NCBI GenBank assembly: GCA_910583675.1
Contig: CAJTYH010000008.1
Location: forward strand, 8,915-72,914
Source: an uncultured Muribaculaceae bacterium
GTDB lineage: Bacteria > Bacteroidota > Bacteroidia > Bacteroidales > Muribaculaceae
Reading direction: 5' to 3'
DNA length: 64,000 bases
Shown: in pieces, positions 14,090-23,520 of the stretch
Layout of the letters: each line of letters opens with the position of its first letter
Numbering within the stretch: position 1 is the stretch's first letter
Program-made: the position numbers and the translations under genes
The notes under the pieces: generated by a model
Seen by the model: only the letters and a program-made list of their open reading frames with translations
Databases searched by the model: none
Told to the model about the DNA's origin: nothing

Positions 14090-15508
14090 TCAGAACTCAA
14101 TGCGGTGGCTGCCACCCTCAGGTGTGTAGCGTTGCGGTTCCCTGTCTGGGGTCGGAGCCGGTGCTTCTGCAGAGGCACTGCCGCCACTTGATTGAGGTGC
14201 AGCCGGTTGATGGGGTGCCGGTGCCGCCTTGGGAGTATTGTTGCGCACTTCGTCGGCCACACGCTTGTCGCGGTTGTAGGCGGGGGAGTGCTCGAATGTC
14301 TCTATTACGGCATTGTCGTCGAACTGATCCGGACGGAGCACTATGTAGCGCTGTGAGGCGCGGGTCTGCTCCATTTTCTTCACCTTGGTGTCGCCGTAGA
14401 TCTTGCTTATGATCTTGCTCTCCTCCTCTGCTTGCTGGGCTTGGTCAAGCGGGGTGGGCTTGCGCACCCTTTCAAAGCCTCCCATTCCACCGGCGGCAGG
14501 TATGTCGCCACCCTTTATGGAGAGCGGGAATCCGGCTGCGAGGATCGTCATCTTCACCTTGTTGCCAAGGGTGTCGTCGAAGCAGATGCCGTAGATCACG
14601 TCCACATCTTTGTCTATGTTGGAGATGAAGGCTGTCAGCTCCTTGGCCTCTCCCATTACGAAGCGGTCTTCCGCCTGACGGGAGAAATAGAGGTTGAACA
14701 GCAGGCGCTTGGAGCGGGATATGTCCTTGTTCTTAAGCAGCGGGGAATTCAGGGCATCGTCTATTGCCTTGCTTACGCGGTTCTCCCCCTCGCCGTATCC
14801 TGTGGATATGATGGCCGCACCCCCCTCGCGCAGTGTGGTGTTCACGTCGTTGAAGTCGAGGTTCATGTAGCCGTCGCAGGTTATAAGCTCAGAGATGGAG
14901 CGTGCCGCGTTGGTAAGCGTGTCGTCAGCCTTGCCGAAAGCGTTTATCAGGTCAAGGTCATGGTAGATCTCGGTAAGTTGCTCGTTGTTCACCACCAGGA
15001 GGGCATCCACATACTTGCTCATCTCCTCTGCTCCGTCCAGAGCCTTGAGGATCTTTTTCTGGCCCTCAAAGAAGAAAGGGATGGTGACGATGCCGATGGT
15101 GAGAAGTCCGCGTTCCTGGGCTATGCGTGCCACCACGGGTGCCGCTCCGGTGCCCGTGCCTCCACCCATGCCGGCGGTTATGAACACCATCTTTGTCTCG
15201 TCGTCAAACAACCGGGCAATGTCTTCGGCACTCTCTTCCGCAGCCTCGCGGGCAAGTTCCGGCTTGTTGCCGGCTCCGAGACCTTTGGTTGTCTGCGGGC
15301 CTATGAGCAGTTTGTTGGGCACTACGGAGTTCTTCAAGGCCTGACGGTCGGTGTTGCACACCACGAACGAAACCTTCTCCACACCTTGCTCAAACATGTG
15401 GTTGACAGCGTTGTCGCCACCGCCGCCCACGCCTATTATCTTGATAATCACATCGCCGGTCTGATCCTCGACAAACGATGAAGTCTGGTCTATATCTTCT
15501 ATGCTCAT
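14090..15508 (-). CDS. ftsZ: Cell division GTPase FtsZ
   Basis: Tubulin homologue that polymerises into the division ring. The GTP-binding signature GGGTGTG is at residues 115-121, preceded by the GVGGGGDNAVNHM loop near residue 26. The synergy residues GKADDTLTNAA and the C-terminal domain follow. From about residue 340 comes a linker rich in P and A, ending in a short basic-hydrophobic tail (SHRIEF) that should bind FtsA. The length of 472 residues is normal for Bacteroidetes. It is the last gene of the dcw operon, 24 bp after ftsA and followed by a strong terminator. Confidence 0.98.
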   Translation of the reverse strand: MSIEDIDQTSSFVEDQTGDVIIKIIGVGGGGDNAVNHMFEQGVEKVSFVVCNTDRQALKNSVVPNKLLIGPQTTKGLGAGNKPELAREAAEESAEDIARLFDDETKMVFITAGMGGGTGTGAAPVVARIAQERGLLTIGIVTIPFFFEGQKKILKALDGAEEMSKYVDALLVVNNEQLTEIYHDLDLINAFGKADDTLTNAARSISELITCDGYMNLDFNDVNTTLREGGAAIISTGYGEGENRVSKAIDDALNSPLLKNKDISRSKRLLFNLYFSRQAEDRFVMGEAKELTAFISNIDKDVDVIYGICFDDTLGNKVKMTILAAGFPLSIKGGDIPAAGGMGGFERVRKPTPLDQAQQAEEESKIISKIYGDTKVKKMEQTRASQRYIVLRPDQFDDNAVIETFEHSPAYNRDKRVADEVRNNTPKAAPAPHQPAAPQSSGGSASAEAPAPTPDREPQRYTPEGGSHRIEF

Positions 15509-15532
15509 TGATTCAATGTTGTTTGGGGGCGG

Positions 15533-16945
15533 TTATTCCTCGTTTTCGAGATCTTCCTGTTCTTTCATTATCATGGAGAGGCGTTCCTGCAGGCGGTCAA
15601 GCCATGATTTTCCGGTCTTCATAGGTTTCTCTTTCGGCTGGCGTTTCTTCTCCTTCTCTTCATCTTCGTCTTCATAAAGACGGCCGATCCGCACGGTGTC
15701 TTCCCCCTTTGAGGTGTTTCCAGATGAATATATCTTTTCATAGCCGTTGCGTTCCTCTTCGGCCTTTTCTTCCTCAGCTTCCGCCGGTATTTCCGTGCAC
15801 TCCTCGTAGGGATCTCTGGAGGCATCAAGGAGGATGGAGATTACATCCACCGCGTCCGTGCCATGGATGGAGCCGTCTGAGATGCGCACCGATGCGTTGG
15901 GCGCGCCTTGACGTACCTTGAGGTTGCTTTCCTGGGCAAGGAGGTCGTTGAATCCGCGCAGACGTGCGCCACCGCCTACCACCACGATACCGCCAGGCAG
16001 TTCAGAGTCGTTCACGCCGGCATATTCGAGCTGAGCCATTATGTTGGCTATGATCTCGTCTGTGCGGGCATGCACATAGTTGTTTATCTCGGTATAGTCT
16101 ATCCCGTCTGCACCCTGCATCTTGCGTCGCGTGCTATCCTGTGACAGGGCATTGCCGCTGACCCGCTTTATCTCCTCGGCTCGTTCCTCGGTGTAGTTGA
16201 GGGTCGTAAGGTCGAGTGTGATATTGCGTGAACCCATCGGAAGGGTCGCCTGATATATGGCGGCACCGTTCTTGAATATCGCCACGGAAGTGGTTTCCGC
16301 GCCGAAATCCACGAGCATGCAACCGAGGCGGCGTTCGTCGTCGGTAAGCACCATGTCGGCCTCTGCAAGCGTGCGGTTCACATAGTCGATGATGTTGAAG
16401 CCGGCTCGTTCCCCGACCACGCGCCTAAGCATGCGCTTGATTTTCGGGTCGCAGCTTATCACTGTCATGCGTGCGGCAAGGCGGTTGCCGTAGGTGCCCA
16501 CGGGATTGGCCTGGGTCTTGTCGTCCACGGTGAACCGCACCGGCACCACTTCCACCACATCCCGCGTAGGATCTACTGTAGCCGATGCCTTCTGCATAAG
16601 TTCGGTGATTATGGGGCGCGTTATTTCGGTTTCGGTCGGGAGAGTGAGATCCACGTCCACCGTTCTGCTGAGCAAGGATCTTCCTCCCAGAGCCACGTAG
16701 GCTCCGGTGATGATGCGGGGTGCCACGCGTGGATAGGCTTCCAGGCGTTCTGCCACACGTTGCAAGGCATCGCTCACTTCCGTGTTCTCTATGCATCCGT
16801 AGCGCACCTTGTCAATTAGCCGCTCCTCCTCGGTGGCAACGACATCCACCACACCTGAGCGGTCTACGATACCAACGGCGCCCCTTATCTTGGAGCTGCC
16901 TATCTCAAATGCCACTATATAGCGGTCGTGCTCTTTTTCTCCCAT
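15533..16945 (-). CDS. ftsA: Cell division protein FtsA
   Basis: Actin-like ATPase that anchors FtsZ filaments to the membrane and recruits late division proteins. It has the phosphate 1 motif AFEIGSSKIRGAVG near the N-terminus, the phosphate 2 motif LVDFGAETTSVA and the adenosine motif GGIVVVGGGARLRG. After the core there is a charged linker rich in E and K, then an amphipathic C-terminal helix (SWLDRLQERLSMIM) that fits the membrane-targeting sequence. The 470-residue length is typical of Bacteroidetes FtsA, with its longer tail. ftsQ lies 144 bp upstream, with a 7-bp tandem repeat in the gap. Confidence 0.96.
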   Translation of the reverse strand: MGEKEHDRYIVAFEIGSSKIRGAVGIVDRSGVVDVVATEEERLIDKVRYGCIENTEVSDALQRVAERLEAYPRVAPRIITGAYVALGGRSLLSRTVDVDLTLPTETEITRPIITELMQKASATVDPTRDVVEVVPVRFTVDDKTQANPVGTYGNRLAARMTVISCDPKIKRMLRRVVGERAGFNIIDYVNRTLAEADMVLTDDERRLGCMLVDFGAETTSVAIFKNGAAIYQATLPMGSRNITLDLTTLNYTEERAEEIKRVSGNALSQDSTRRKMQGADGIDYTEINNYVHARTDEIIANIMAQLEYAGVNDSELPGGIVVVGGGARLRGFNDLLAQESNLKVRQGAPNASVRISDGSIHGTDAVDVISILLDASRDPYEECTEIPAEAEEEKAEEERNGYEKIYSSGNTSKGEDTVRIGRLYEDEDEEKEKKRQPKEKPMKTGKSWLDRLQERLSMIMKEQEDLENEE

Positions 16946-17049
16946 ACCTGTATCAATTAGTGGTCGGCTATCGTCCGTTGGATATTGCCAACCACTGCTC
17001 TTGATTATGTTATATGTTACTAAATTCCAATTAAATAAAATAAAGCGGC

Positions 17050-17103
17050 AATTACTAATTACTAATTACTAATTACTAATTACTAATTGCTAATTGCTAA
17101 TTG
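17050..17103 (+). repeat. Modular intergenic repeat, copy 3 (block C only, 7-bp tandem)
   Basis: Five AATTACT units, two AATTGCT units and a partial AATTG form an uninterrupted 54-bp tandem array between ftsQ and ftsA. The ftsQ stop codon (minus strand TAG, 17090-17092) and its last three codons lie inside the array. Confidence 0.93.
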
Positions 17104-17953
17104 TCCTCACGCTGTCTGCGTCAACCGAGGTGAGCATGGAGTTCACGTCCTCCTCGTATATCTCGTCGTCTGCGGTGTCAAACCTTATCAGTGGTTCGGG
17201 CAACGATTTAACTCTCCGTGTCGCCACTACCTGTCCTCTCCATTTCACCGAGATCGTGTCGTAGTAGTTCCACCCCTTTATGGGCATTACCTTGTGATAC
17301 ATGAGCATCACACGCTCCAGTTTGTCGTCTATGTTGTCCGGTTCGCCCAGGTTTATGACATGTCCACGGATCATGGGCACCAGCAGAACGTCGCGGCTTC
17401 CACGCTCCACCGCCACGTGCGATACGATCGCATTCCATGCCGAATCAGAGGAGATGCGGTTGATGAGCGGCAGTAGGGACACCGGTGTACGCACCGAGTC
17501 GAAGGATCCTGTGATCACCGGCACGTCCAGACGGAAACGGGCGTTGGCAGTAAGGCGTTTCCCCTGTCGGTTGATGTAATATGACGCACCGTGGTCGTCG
17601 AATATCCTCGCCACGGGTTGCATAGGTGTTACGGTCAGTCTCAGGCGCTTGTCTGCCAGACGTTCTACGTTGGCATGCTCTATGTTGTCTATCCCCTCCA
17701 GGCTTTCTTCGATCCTTTGGGTGTCAATGGTGCGCAGCGGCATGTCCGTGCGGTCGAGTTTCCACTCCTTCAGGAGCGATCCGATCTCTGTCGGGGTCAC
17801 GAAATTGCGCGATGTAGGACTTTGGAGCACCTGTACGTCTATGCCGGTGCAAATTTCCCCGGCAGCTATGCTGTCGGCCCATATGAGCGCAAACACCATG
17901 TAGCCGATAAGGATCAGCGACAACACACAGCGTATGACGGCGTTCTTTGACAT
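17090..17953 (-). CDS. ftsQ: Cell division protein FtsQ
   Basis: Bitopic membrane protein of the FtsQBL complex that links early and late division proteins and helps activate septal wall synthesis. One N-terminal membrane segment (VLSLILIGYMVFALIW) is followed by a POTRA-like region (around SPTSRNFVTPTEIGSLL) and the FtsQ beta domain (ERLADKRLRLTVTPMQPVARIFDD). The 287-residue length fits. It lies between murC and ftsA as in other dcw clusters. The C-terminus TISN-stop is encoded by the AATTGCT array, so the repeat has overwritten or extended the native end. Confidence 0.93.
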   Translation of the reverse strand: MSKNAVIRCVLSLILIGYMVFALIWADSIAAGEICTGIDVQVLQSPTSRNFVTPTEIGSLLKEWKLDRTDMPLRTIDTQRIEESLEGIDNIEHANVERLADKRLRLTVTPMQPVARIFDDHGASYYINRQGKRLTANARFRLDVPVITGSFDSVRTPVSLLPLINRISSDSAWNAIVSHVAVERGSRDVLLVPMIRGHVINLGEPDNIDDKLERVMLMYHKVMPIKGWNYYDTISVKWRGQVVATRRVKSLPEPLIRFDTADDEIYEEDVNSMLTSVDADSVRTISN

Positions 17954-18011
17954 CGGTGGTTAGTAAAGACGTTGTTTGTGACAATGAGACAAATTGCTGA
18001 TCAATCGCAGT

Positions 18012-19385
18012 TTATTGCTTTTCAGGCACTAATTGATCAACAAGTTCGGCTATATCTCCCGCGCCGGCGGTCAAAAGTATCTCAAAGTTACTGTTTTTTA
18101 CAGTATCTATCAAGTCCTCACGCTTTTTCAACAGTTTTTTTTCGGTGGTGACGAGATCATGGATTATTTCCGACGTAACTCCGGGTATCGCTTCTTCGCG
18201 TGCGGGATAGATGGGGAGGAGTATCACATTGTCGGCAAGCGACAATGCCTCGGCAAATTCGCGGTGGAAGTCGCGGGTACGTGTGAAGAGGTGAGGCTGG
18301 AAAGCCACCGTGAGTTTGCGGTGCGGATAAAGCGCCTTTACTGACATGATTGATGCCCTCAGCTCGTCGGGGTGATGGGCATAGTCGTCAATGATCGCCC
18401 TACCGTCGGCACCCGATTCCTTAAGATGGAATTCAAAGCGTCGTTTCGGCCCCATGAAGGTGCCGATGGCTTTACGTGCCCTTTCCGGATCCATGTCGCC
18501 TGTAAGCTGGCATGCAGCAAGGGCGGCCACGGCATTCTCGACGTTGATTTCTACCGGCACCCCAAGGTTTATGTCATTGATCCGTCCACCGGGGTATACG
18601 AAATCGAAATGTATCTCCCCGTTGCCGTGGCGGATGTTTTCGGCATGGAAATCGCCTTTCTCCTTGGAGTAGGTGTATGTCTTCACCCCCTTTACCGGAC
18701 GGGGGGTGAGTTTCAGGCCGGTATGCAGTATCAGGAAGCCGTCAGGACGTATCAGTTCCGTGAATCGGGCGAATCCCTCAAGGTATCCCTCCTCGTCTCC
18801 GTATATGTCCAGGTGATCCGGATCGGTGGCGGTGACTACTGCCACATATGGTGTGAGGTGATGGAAGGAACGGTCGAACTCGTCGGCCTCTACCACGGAG
18901 TATTCGCTCTTGGGGTCAAGCAGGTAGTTGGAGTTGTAGTTTCTCAGCACACCCCCGAGAAAGGCATTGCAGCCGCATTTGCAGTTGTGCATGATGTGCG
19001 CTGCCATTGATGAGGTCGTTGTTTTGCCGTGCGTTCCCGAGAAGCATAGAGCCTTGCTGCCGCGTGTTATTTCACCGAGGATCGCCGCGCGTTTCACAAC
19101 CTTGAATCCGCCCTCACGGAAGTAGCTCAGCACCCGGTTGCTCGCCGGTATGGCAGGGGTGTATACCACCAGCGTGGTATCCTTGTCGCGGAACGCAGCA
19201 GGTATGGCCTTGTCAACGTCATCCTTGAAGCATATGCTGGCACCCTCTTTTTCCAGATTGTCCGTCAGTTCAGACCGTGCATGGTCATAACCGGCCACAG
19301 GCATCCCCTTTGCCAGATAATATCTTTCCAGGGCGGCCATGCCTATCCCACCGGCTCCCACGAAATATATCTGTTTGGTTTTCAC
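18012..19385 (-). CDS. murC: UDP-N-acetylmuramate--L-alanine ligase
   Basis: Adds L-alanine to UDP-MurNAc with ATP, the first amino acid of the peptidoglycan stem. The N-terminal nucleotide-binding motif GAGGIGMAALE (10-20) and the Mur ligase P-loop GTHGKTTT (117-124) are present, followed by the central EADEFDRSFHHL and the C-terminal DDYAHHPDEL motifs characteristic of MurC. The length of 457 residues is normal. It is 6 bp downstream of murG, so the two are probably translationally close-coupled. No ddl gene separates it from ftsQ, as is usual in Bacteroidetes. Confidence 0.98.
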   Translation of the reverse strand: MKTKQIYFVGAGGIGMAALERYYLAKGMPVAGYDHARSELTDNLEKEGASICFKDDVDKAIPAAFRDKDTTLVVYTPAIPASNRVLSYFREGGFKVVKRAAILGEITRGSKALCFSGTHGKTTTSSMAAHIMHNCKCGCNAFLGGVLRNYNSNYLLDPKSEYSVVEADEFDRSFHHLTPYVAVVTATDPDHLDIYGDEEGYLEGFARFTELIRPDGFLILHTGLKLTPRPVKGVKTYTYSKEKGDFHAENIRHGNGEIHFDFVYPGGRINDINLGVPVEINVENAVAALAACQLTGDMDPERARKAIGTFMGPKRRFEFHLKESGADGRAIIDDYAHHPDELRASIMSVKALYPHRKLTVAFQPHLFTRTRDFHREFAEALSLADNVILLPIYPAREEAIPGVTSEIIHDLVTTEKKLLKKREDLIDTVKNSNFEILLTAGAGDIAELVDQLVPEKQ

Positions 19386-19391
19386 TGTATC

Positions 19392-20489
19392 TTACTTGTC
19401 GTTTATTAGTTTCATGATTTCGTCGACTATGCGCTCGTCGGAGTTTTCCATTGCCATGGATCTTACGTTTGCACTCAGCGTGTCGCGTTGTTTCTTGTCG
19501 CGCAGGAGCGCGGTTACGGCATCCCGGAGCTGCTCCTTGCAGTCGCGGTCGAAGATCATTACGGCGGCATCGCGACTTGAAAGGGCTTCGGCATTCTTGC
19601 GCTGATGGTCTTCTGCAACGTTTGGTGACGGCACCAGGATGGCAGGAGCGCCTACAAGCTGTATCTCGCTGATGGTGCTTGCCCCGGCACGGCTTACCAC
19701 CACGTCGGCGGCGCGATAGGCCAGATCCATACGGCTAACGAACGGGACGGCCTTAAGGTTCGGGTCGTTTATCTTTTTTTCTGTCGCCTGGCATTCCTCG
19801 GCATAGTTCTTGCCGGTCTGCCAGAGGATTGCGGCACCAGATTGCAGCAGCGCGGGTGCAGCTTCCTTCATGCTGTCGTTGATGGTGCGTGCCCCGAGGC
19901 TACCCCCTACCACCAGCACAAGCGGCCGGTTGGGGTTGAAACCGAGTTCACGTTTCGCGTCTTCCCGGCTGAGCTGTGAGGCCGTGATGTCCTTTCGCAC
20001 GGGATTGCCGGTCTTTACGATATGCGCTGCCGGAAAGAACCGCTCCATGCCGTCGTAGGCCACGCATATGCGGTCTGCCTTTGCGGCCAGCAGTTTGTTG
20101 GTCACCCCGGCATAGGAGTTCTGCTCCTGTATGAGGGTGGGTATGCCGTTTTTCTGTGCCTCCTTTAGCATGGGGCCTGAGGCGTATCCTCCCACTCCTA
20201 CGGCCACATCCGGATTGAAGTCGCACAACACCTTTTTTGCGCGGCGCATGCTCCGGTAGAGTTTTACAAGCACGCCGAAATTGCGCCACAGGCGCTTGCG
20301 GTCGAATCCGGCCACGGGCAGTCCTACGATCTCGTAGCCGGCTGCGGGTACGCGTTCCATCTCCATGCGACCTTCGGCACCGACGAAAAGGATCCTGATG
20401 TCGGAATCGCGGCGTTTCAAAGCATTCGCGATTGCGACTGCCGGGAATATATGTCCTCCGGTTCCTCCACCGGATATGAGTACTTTCAT
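19392..20489 (-). CDS. murG: UDP-GlcNAc:undecaprenyl-pyrophosphoryl-MurNAc-pentapeptide transferase
   Basis: Converts lipid I to lipid II at the inner face of the cytoplasmic membrane. It has the first G-loop SGGGTGGHIFPA at the N-terminus, the second G-loop VVGGSLGAR, and the acceptor-region RAGASTISEI with the closing LVPSPNVAEDHQRKNA stretch. The length of 365 residues is typical. Its position between ftsW and murC follows the standard dcw order. Confidence 0.98.
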   Translation of the reverse strand: MKVLISGGGTGGHIFPAVAIANALKRRDSDIRILFVGAEGRMEMERVPAAGYEIVGLPVAGFDRKRLWRNFGVLVKLYRSMRRAKKVLCDFNPDVAVGVGGYASGPMLKEAQKNGIPTLIQEQNSYAGVTNKLLAAKADRICVAYDGMERFFPAAHIVKTGNPVRKDITASQLSREDAKRELGFNPNRPLVLVVGGSLGARTINDSMKEAAPALLQSGAAILWQTGKNYAEECQATEKKINDPNLKAVPFVSRMDLAYRAADVVVSRAGASTISEIQLVGAPAILVPSPNVAEDHQRKNAEALSSRDAAVMIFDRDCKEQLRDAVTALLRDKKQRDTLSANVRSMAMENSDERIVDEIMKLINDK

Positions 20490-20548
20490 CTTAAGATTGT
20501 GATATAATGATGGGAAATTCAGCTTGGTATCATCCTTTCAGGTATATC

Positions 20549-21880
20549 TTAGATCAGTTTGCCACGGTTCTCGGCAGACAGTTCCTCGGGCAGCTCCAGT
20601 ATTTCGGCGTTGATCTCCTTCTGTTTGTTGCTCTGCACTGCATAGCGGCTCACGCTGAGCATGATGCCGAATGCAATGGAGGTGACGATGATCGAGGATC
20701 CGCCTTTCGAGATCAACGGGAGGGGCTGACCAGACACGGGGAAGACCCCTGTGACTATGGCCATGTGGAAAAGTGCCTGGAGGACTATCATTACTGCCAT
20801 ACCCATGACGAGCAATGCCGGGAAGGCTCTTGAGCAGCGCGCCGCCAACGCTCCCGCCCTTCCGAGCAGGGCAAGGTATAGGATGAGAAGTCCTATTCCG
20901 CCTATGAGTCCCCAGTCCTCGACCACTATGGCGAATATATAGTCCGAGAAGGCCAGAGGCAGACGCGAGGTCTCGCGTGAGTTGCCCGGAAGCACCCCGG
21001 ATATTCCACCGTGTGCCTGAGCCATATAGGAATACATCTCCTGGCGGTTGACCGAAGTTATCGGCTTCTTGTACTTAGGGATGGAGTCGCCGAGCCAGTT
21101 GGCTATGCGTCCCTTCTGCAGCCCGGTTCGGTCTGCCGTGGCAGCGTTGCCCGTGGCATCCTTGCCGGTTTCCAAGATGGTCTGTTGCTCAAGCCTGTCC
21201 ACCTTGTCGTCGCTCAGGTGCTTGACATAGTAGAATCCTCCGCCTACGATGGCATATATGGCCAGCATCATGCCGAACTTGCTCCACTGCACTCCGCCGA
21301 TTAGCATCATGGCAAACGATACTCCCATGAGGAGGAGGGTGTTTGTAAGTCCCTGCGTGAACAGCAGACCGCCGCACAGAAGCACGGCTCCCGCGCTCCA
21401 CACCACTGCCGACGTGCGCACCCCCTTGCGGGTCTGCTTTATAGACATTATGTATGCTATGAACAGTACCACAGCGAGTTTCAGGATCTCCGACGGTTGC
21501 AGCGGGATCCCCAGGATGGTTGTGCTTCGGCGTGCGCCGTTGATGATGTCACCTTTGAAAAGCACATAGAATCCCAGTATCACCGCTATGATACCGAAAG
21601 CTATCGTGCACCGGTAGAACCAGATGTACTTTAGACGGGAGATACCCACGGTGATGGCCACCCCTATCAGCAACAGTCGTCCGTGTCGCAGCAGAGGGCC
21701 GAACACGTTTGAGGCTTGCACTTCGCGTGAGGAGGCGCTGTACAGTTCCACTACTGACACCAGCAGCATCAGTATGTAGATAGCCCATATGTATTTGTCG
21801 GCTTTCGGGAGTGGCATGCGCTCGTTTTTTTTGATGGCCGCCTGTGTGGGCGCCGTTCCTCCCTGATTGGTGGTTGCCAT
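20549..21880 (-). CDS. ftsW: Peptidoglycan glycosyltransferase FtsW (SEDS family)
   Basis: Multi-spanning SEDS polymerase that makes septal glycan strands together with the transpeptidase FtsI. About ten hydrophobic segments are visible. The conserved GARRSTTILGIPLQPSEILK motif and the late SGQPLPLISKGGSS motif are diagnostic of FtsW/RodA. Position in the dcw cluster favours FtsW. A loop of about 60 residues with charged sequence (DRLEQQTILETG...) lies between segments and is longer than in E. coli. The length is 443 residues. Confidence 0.95.
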   Translation of the reverse strand: MATTNQGGTAPTQAAIKKNERMPLPKADKYIWAIYILMLLVSVVELYSASSREVQASNVFGPLLRHGRLLLIGVAITVGISRLKYIWFYRCTIAFGIIAVILGFYVLFKGDIINGARRSTTILGIPLQPSEILKLAVVLFIAYIMSIKQTRKGVRTSAVVWSAGAVLLCGGLLFTQGLTNTLLLMGVSFAMMLIGGVQWSKFGMMLAIYAIVGGGFYYVKHLSDDKVDRLEQQTILETGKDATGNAATADRTGLQKGRIANWLGDSIPKYKKPITSVNRQEMYSYMAQAHGGISGVLPGNSRETSRLPLAFSDYIFAIVVEDWGLIGGIGLLILYLALLGRAGALAARCSRAFPALLVMGMAVMIVLQALFHMAIVTGVFPVSGQPLPLISKGGSSIIVTSIAFGIMLSVSRYAVQSNKQKEINAEILELPEELSAENRGKLI

Positions 21881-21935
21881 TGTCCTTCCCCTTTCTAATC
21901 AGTCGGTTGTATTGCCCGACGGTATATGGTGTTTG

Positions 21936-23315
21936 TTAATTTTCAAGTTCTTTCTTTTTCATCTGCCTTACCGCAGTCTTGAACTTGGTGCCCCTGTCCT
22001 CGTATCCGAAGAAGAGGTCGAAGCTTGCGCAGCAAGGGCTGAGGAGCACCGTGTCGCCGGAACAAGCCAGTTGGCGGCATTCCTTCACGGCATCGGCGAG
22101 TGAATGGGTGTCGCGGATCACAGGCACTTTCCCTTCGAAGAAATCAAGGATCTTGCTGTTGTCCTTTCCCATGGCCACGATGGCCTTGACCTTTTCGTTC
22201 ACAAGCGGCAGTATGTCGTTGTAGTCGTTTCCTTTGTCCTTGCCACCGAGTATCAGCACGGTATGTTTCCCTTCCGGCATTGATTCGAGGGCATACCAGC
22301 AGGAGTTCACGTTGGTGGCCTTGGAGTCGTTGACCCAACGCGCCCCGCCGATTGTCTCCACATGCTCCAGACGGTGTTCCACACCCTCGAAGTCGCTGAG
22401 TGCACGGCGGATGTCCTCCTTGCGTATGTCAAGCAGCGCCGCGCTCAGGCCGGCGGCCATGGAGTTTAGCAGGTTGTGCACTCCGCGCAGGGCAAGTTGC
22501 GCACGGGGCATGTTCATCTTTGTTTCCGGGGTGTCAAGTCTGAGTTCCCCGTCTTCGTCGAGCCATGCAGCCGAGTCTTCCTGCCGATGCTCGGCAAAGG
22601 GGCATAGGCGCGCCTCGGTCGTGATCTGTTTGAGCTGGCTTGTTATGATCGGATCCTCTTCCCAGAATACGAAGGCATCGGTGGGTGTGAGGTTGCGGAT
22701 TATGCGGAACTTGGCGTTGATGTAGTTCTGCATCTTGTAGTCGTAGCGGTCGAGGTGGTCAGGGGTGATGTTCATCAGCACAGCCACGTTCGCGCGGAAG
22801 TCATACATGTTTTCCAACTGGAAGGAGCTGAGTTCCACCACATACACGTCGTGGTGGTCTTCCGCTACCTGCCATGCCAACGAACGACCCACGTTTCCTG
22901 CCAGCCCGACGTTGATGCCGGCCTCGCGCAGGATATGGTAGATCAGCATCGTAGTGGTAGTCTTGCCGTTGGAACCGGTGATGCACACCATTTTCGCGTC
23001 GGAGTAGCGTCCGGCGAGTTCTATTTCGGATATTACCGGTATCCCGCGTTTCACGATCTCCTGCACCATGGGGGCTGTAGGGGGAACACCGGGTGACTTC
23101 ACTACTTCGTCGGCGTTGAGTATCAGCTCGGACGTATGTTGTCCCTGTTCGTAATTGATCTTGTAGCGTTCCAGGGCTTCAAGATAGCGGGGCGCGATCT
23201 TCCCGCAGTCGCTCAGGAACACATCCATCCCTTTTACCTTTCCCAATACGGCGGCGCCTATGCCGCTCTCACCGCCTCCGAGTATCACGAGGCGCTTGCC
23301 TGCTGTTTCGTTCAT
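21936..23315 (-). CDS. murD: UDP-N-acetylmuramoyl-L-alanine--D-glutamate ligase
   Basis: Adds D-glutamate to UDP-MurNAc-L-Ala. It has the N-terminal ILGGGESGIGAA motif (11-22), the P-loop GSNGKTTTT (114-122), the NITPDHLDRY motif in the centre and the late NDSKATNVN motif typical of MurD. The length of 459 residues is normal. A repeat element of about 190 bp separates it from mraY, its upstream neighbour in the operon. Confidence 0.97.
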   Translation of the reverse strand: MNETAGKRLVILGGGESGIGAAVLGKVKGMDVFLSDCGKIAPRYLEALERYKINYEQGQHTSELILNADEVVKSPGVPPTAPMVQEIVKRGIPVISEIELAGRYSDAKMVCITGSNGKTTTTMLIYHILREAGINVGLAGNVGRSLAWQVAEDHHDVYVVELSSFQLENMYDFRANVAVLMNITPDHLDRYDYKMQNYINAKFRIIRNLTPTDAFVFWEEDPIITSQLKQITTEARLCPFAEHRQEDSAAWLDEDGELRLDTPETKMNMPRAQLALRGVHNLLNSMAAGLSAALLDIRKEDIRRALSDFEGVEHRLEHVETIGGARWVNDSKATNVNSCWYALESMPEGKHTVLILGGKDKGNDYNDILPLVNEKVKAIVAMGKDNSKILDFFEGKVPVIRDTHSLADAVKECRQLACSGDTVLLSPCCASFDLFFGYEDRGTKFKTAVRQMKKKELEN

Positions 23316-23325
23316 ATGTTTGTTA

Positions 23326-23515
23326 GAAGTAAGAAGTTAGAGCATTAGAAGTTGAGCAAGAATAGAAAGTGAGAAATTGAGAAATAAGAAATCAAGAAAT
23401 AAGAAATCAAGGAATTTGGTTGATTCCTCTGATACCTCTGATATCTCTGATTCCTCTGATCTTCCCCTCTCTCCTCCTCATCAACTGCTAATTACTAATT
23501 CCTAATTGCTAATTG
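23326..23515 (+). repeat. Modular intergenic repeat, copy 4 (A-B-C) between mraY and murD
   Basis: On the plus strand: TTAGAAGTAAGAAGTTAGAGCA, then GAGCAAGAATAG and several 8- to 9-bp AGAAATA/AGAAATC units (to about 23415), block B of CTCTGATAC, CTCTGATAT, CTCTGATTC and CTCTGATC (about 23420-23462), a CT-rich stretch, and block C CTAATTACTAATTCCTAATTGCTAATTG (about 23488-23515). Genes here run on the minus strand, so the element is reversed relative to transcription compared with copies 1 and 2. Confidence 0.9.
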
Positions 23516-23520
23516 TTTAA

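Noticed and set aside
17050..17103. The AATTACT tandem array as a CRISPR array
   Set aside because: Units are only 7 bp and adjacent, with no spacers and no cas genes.
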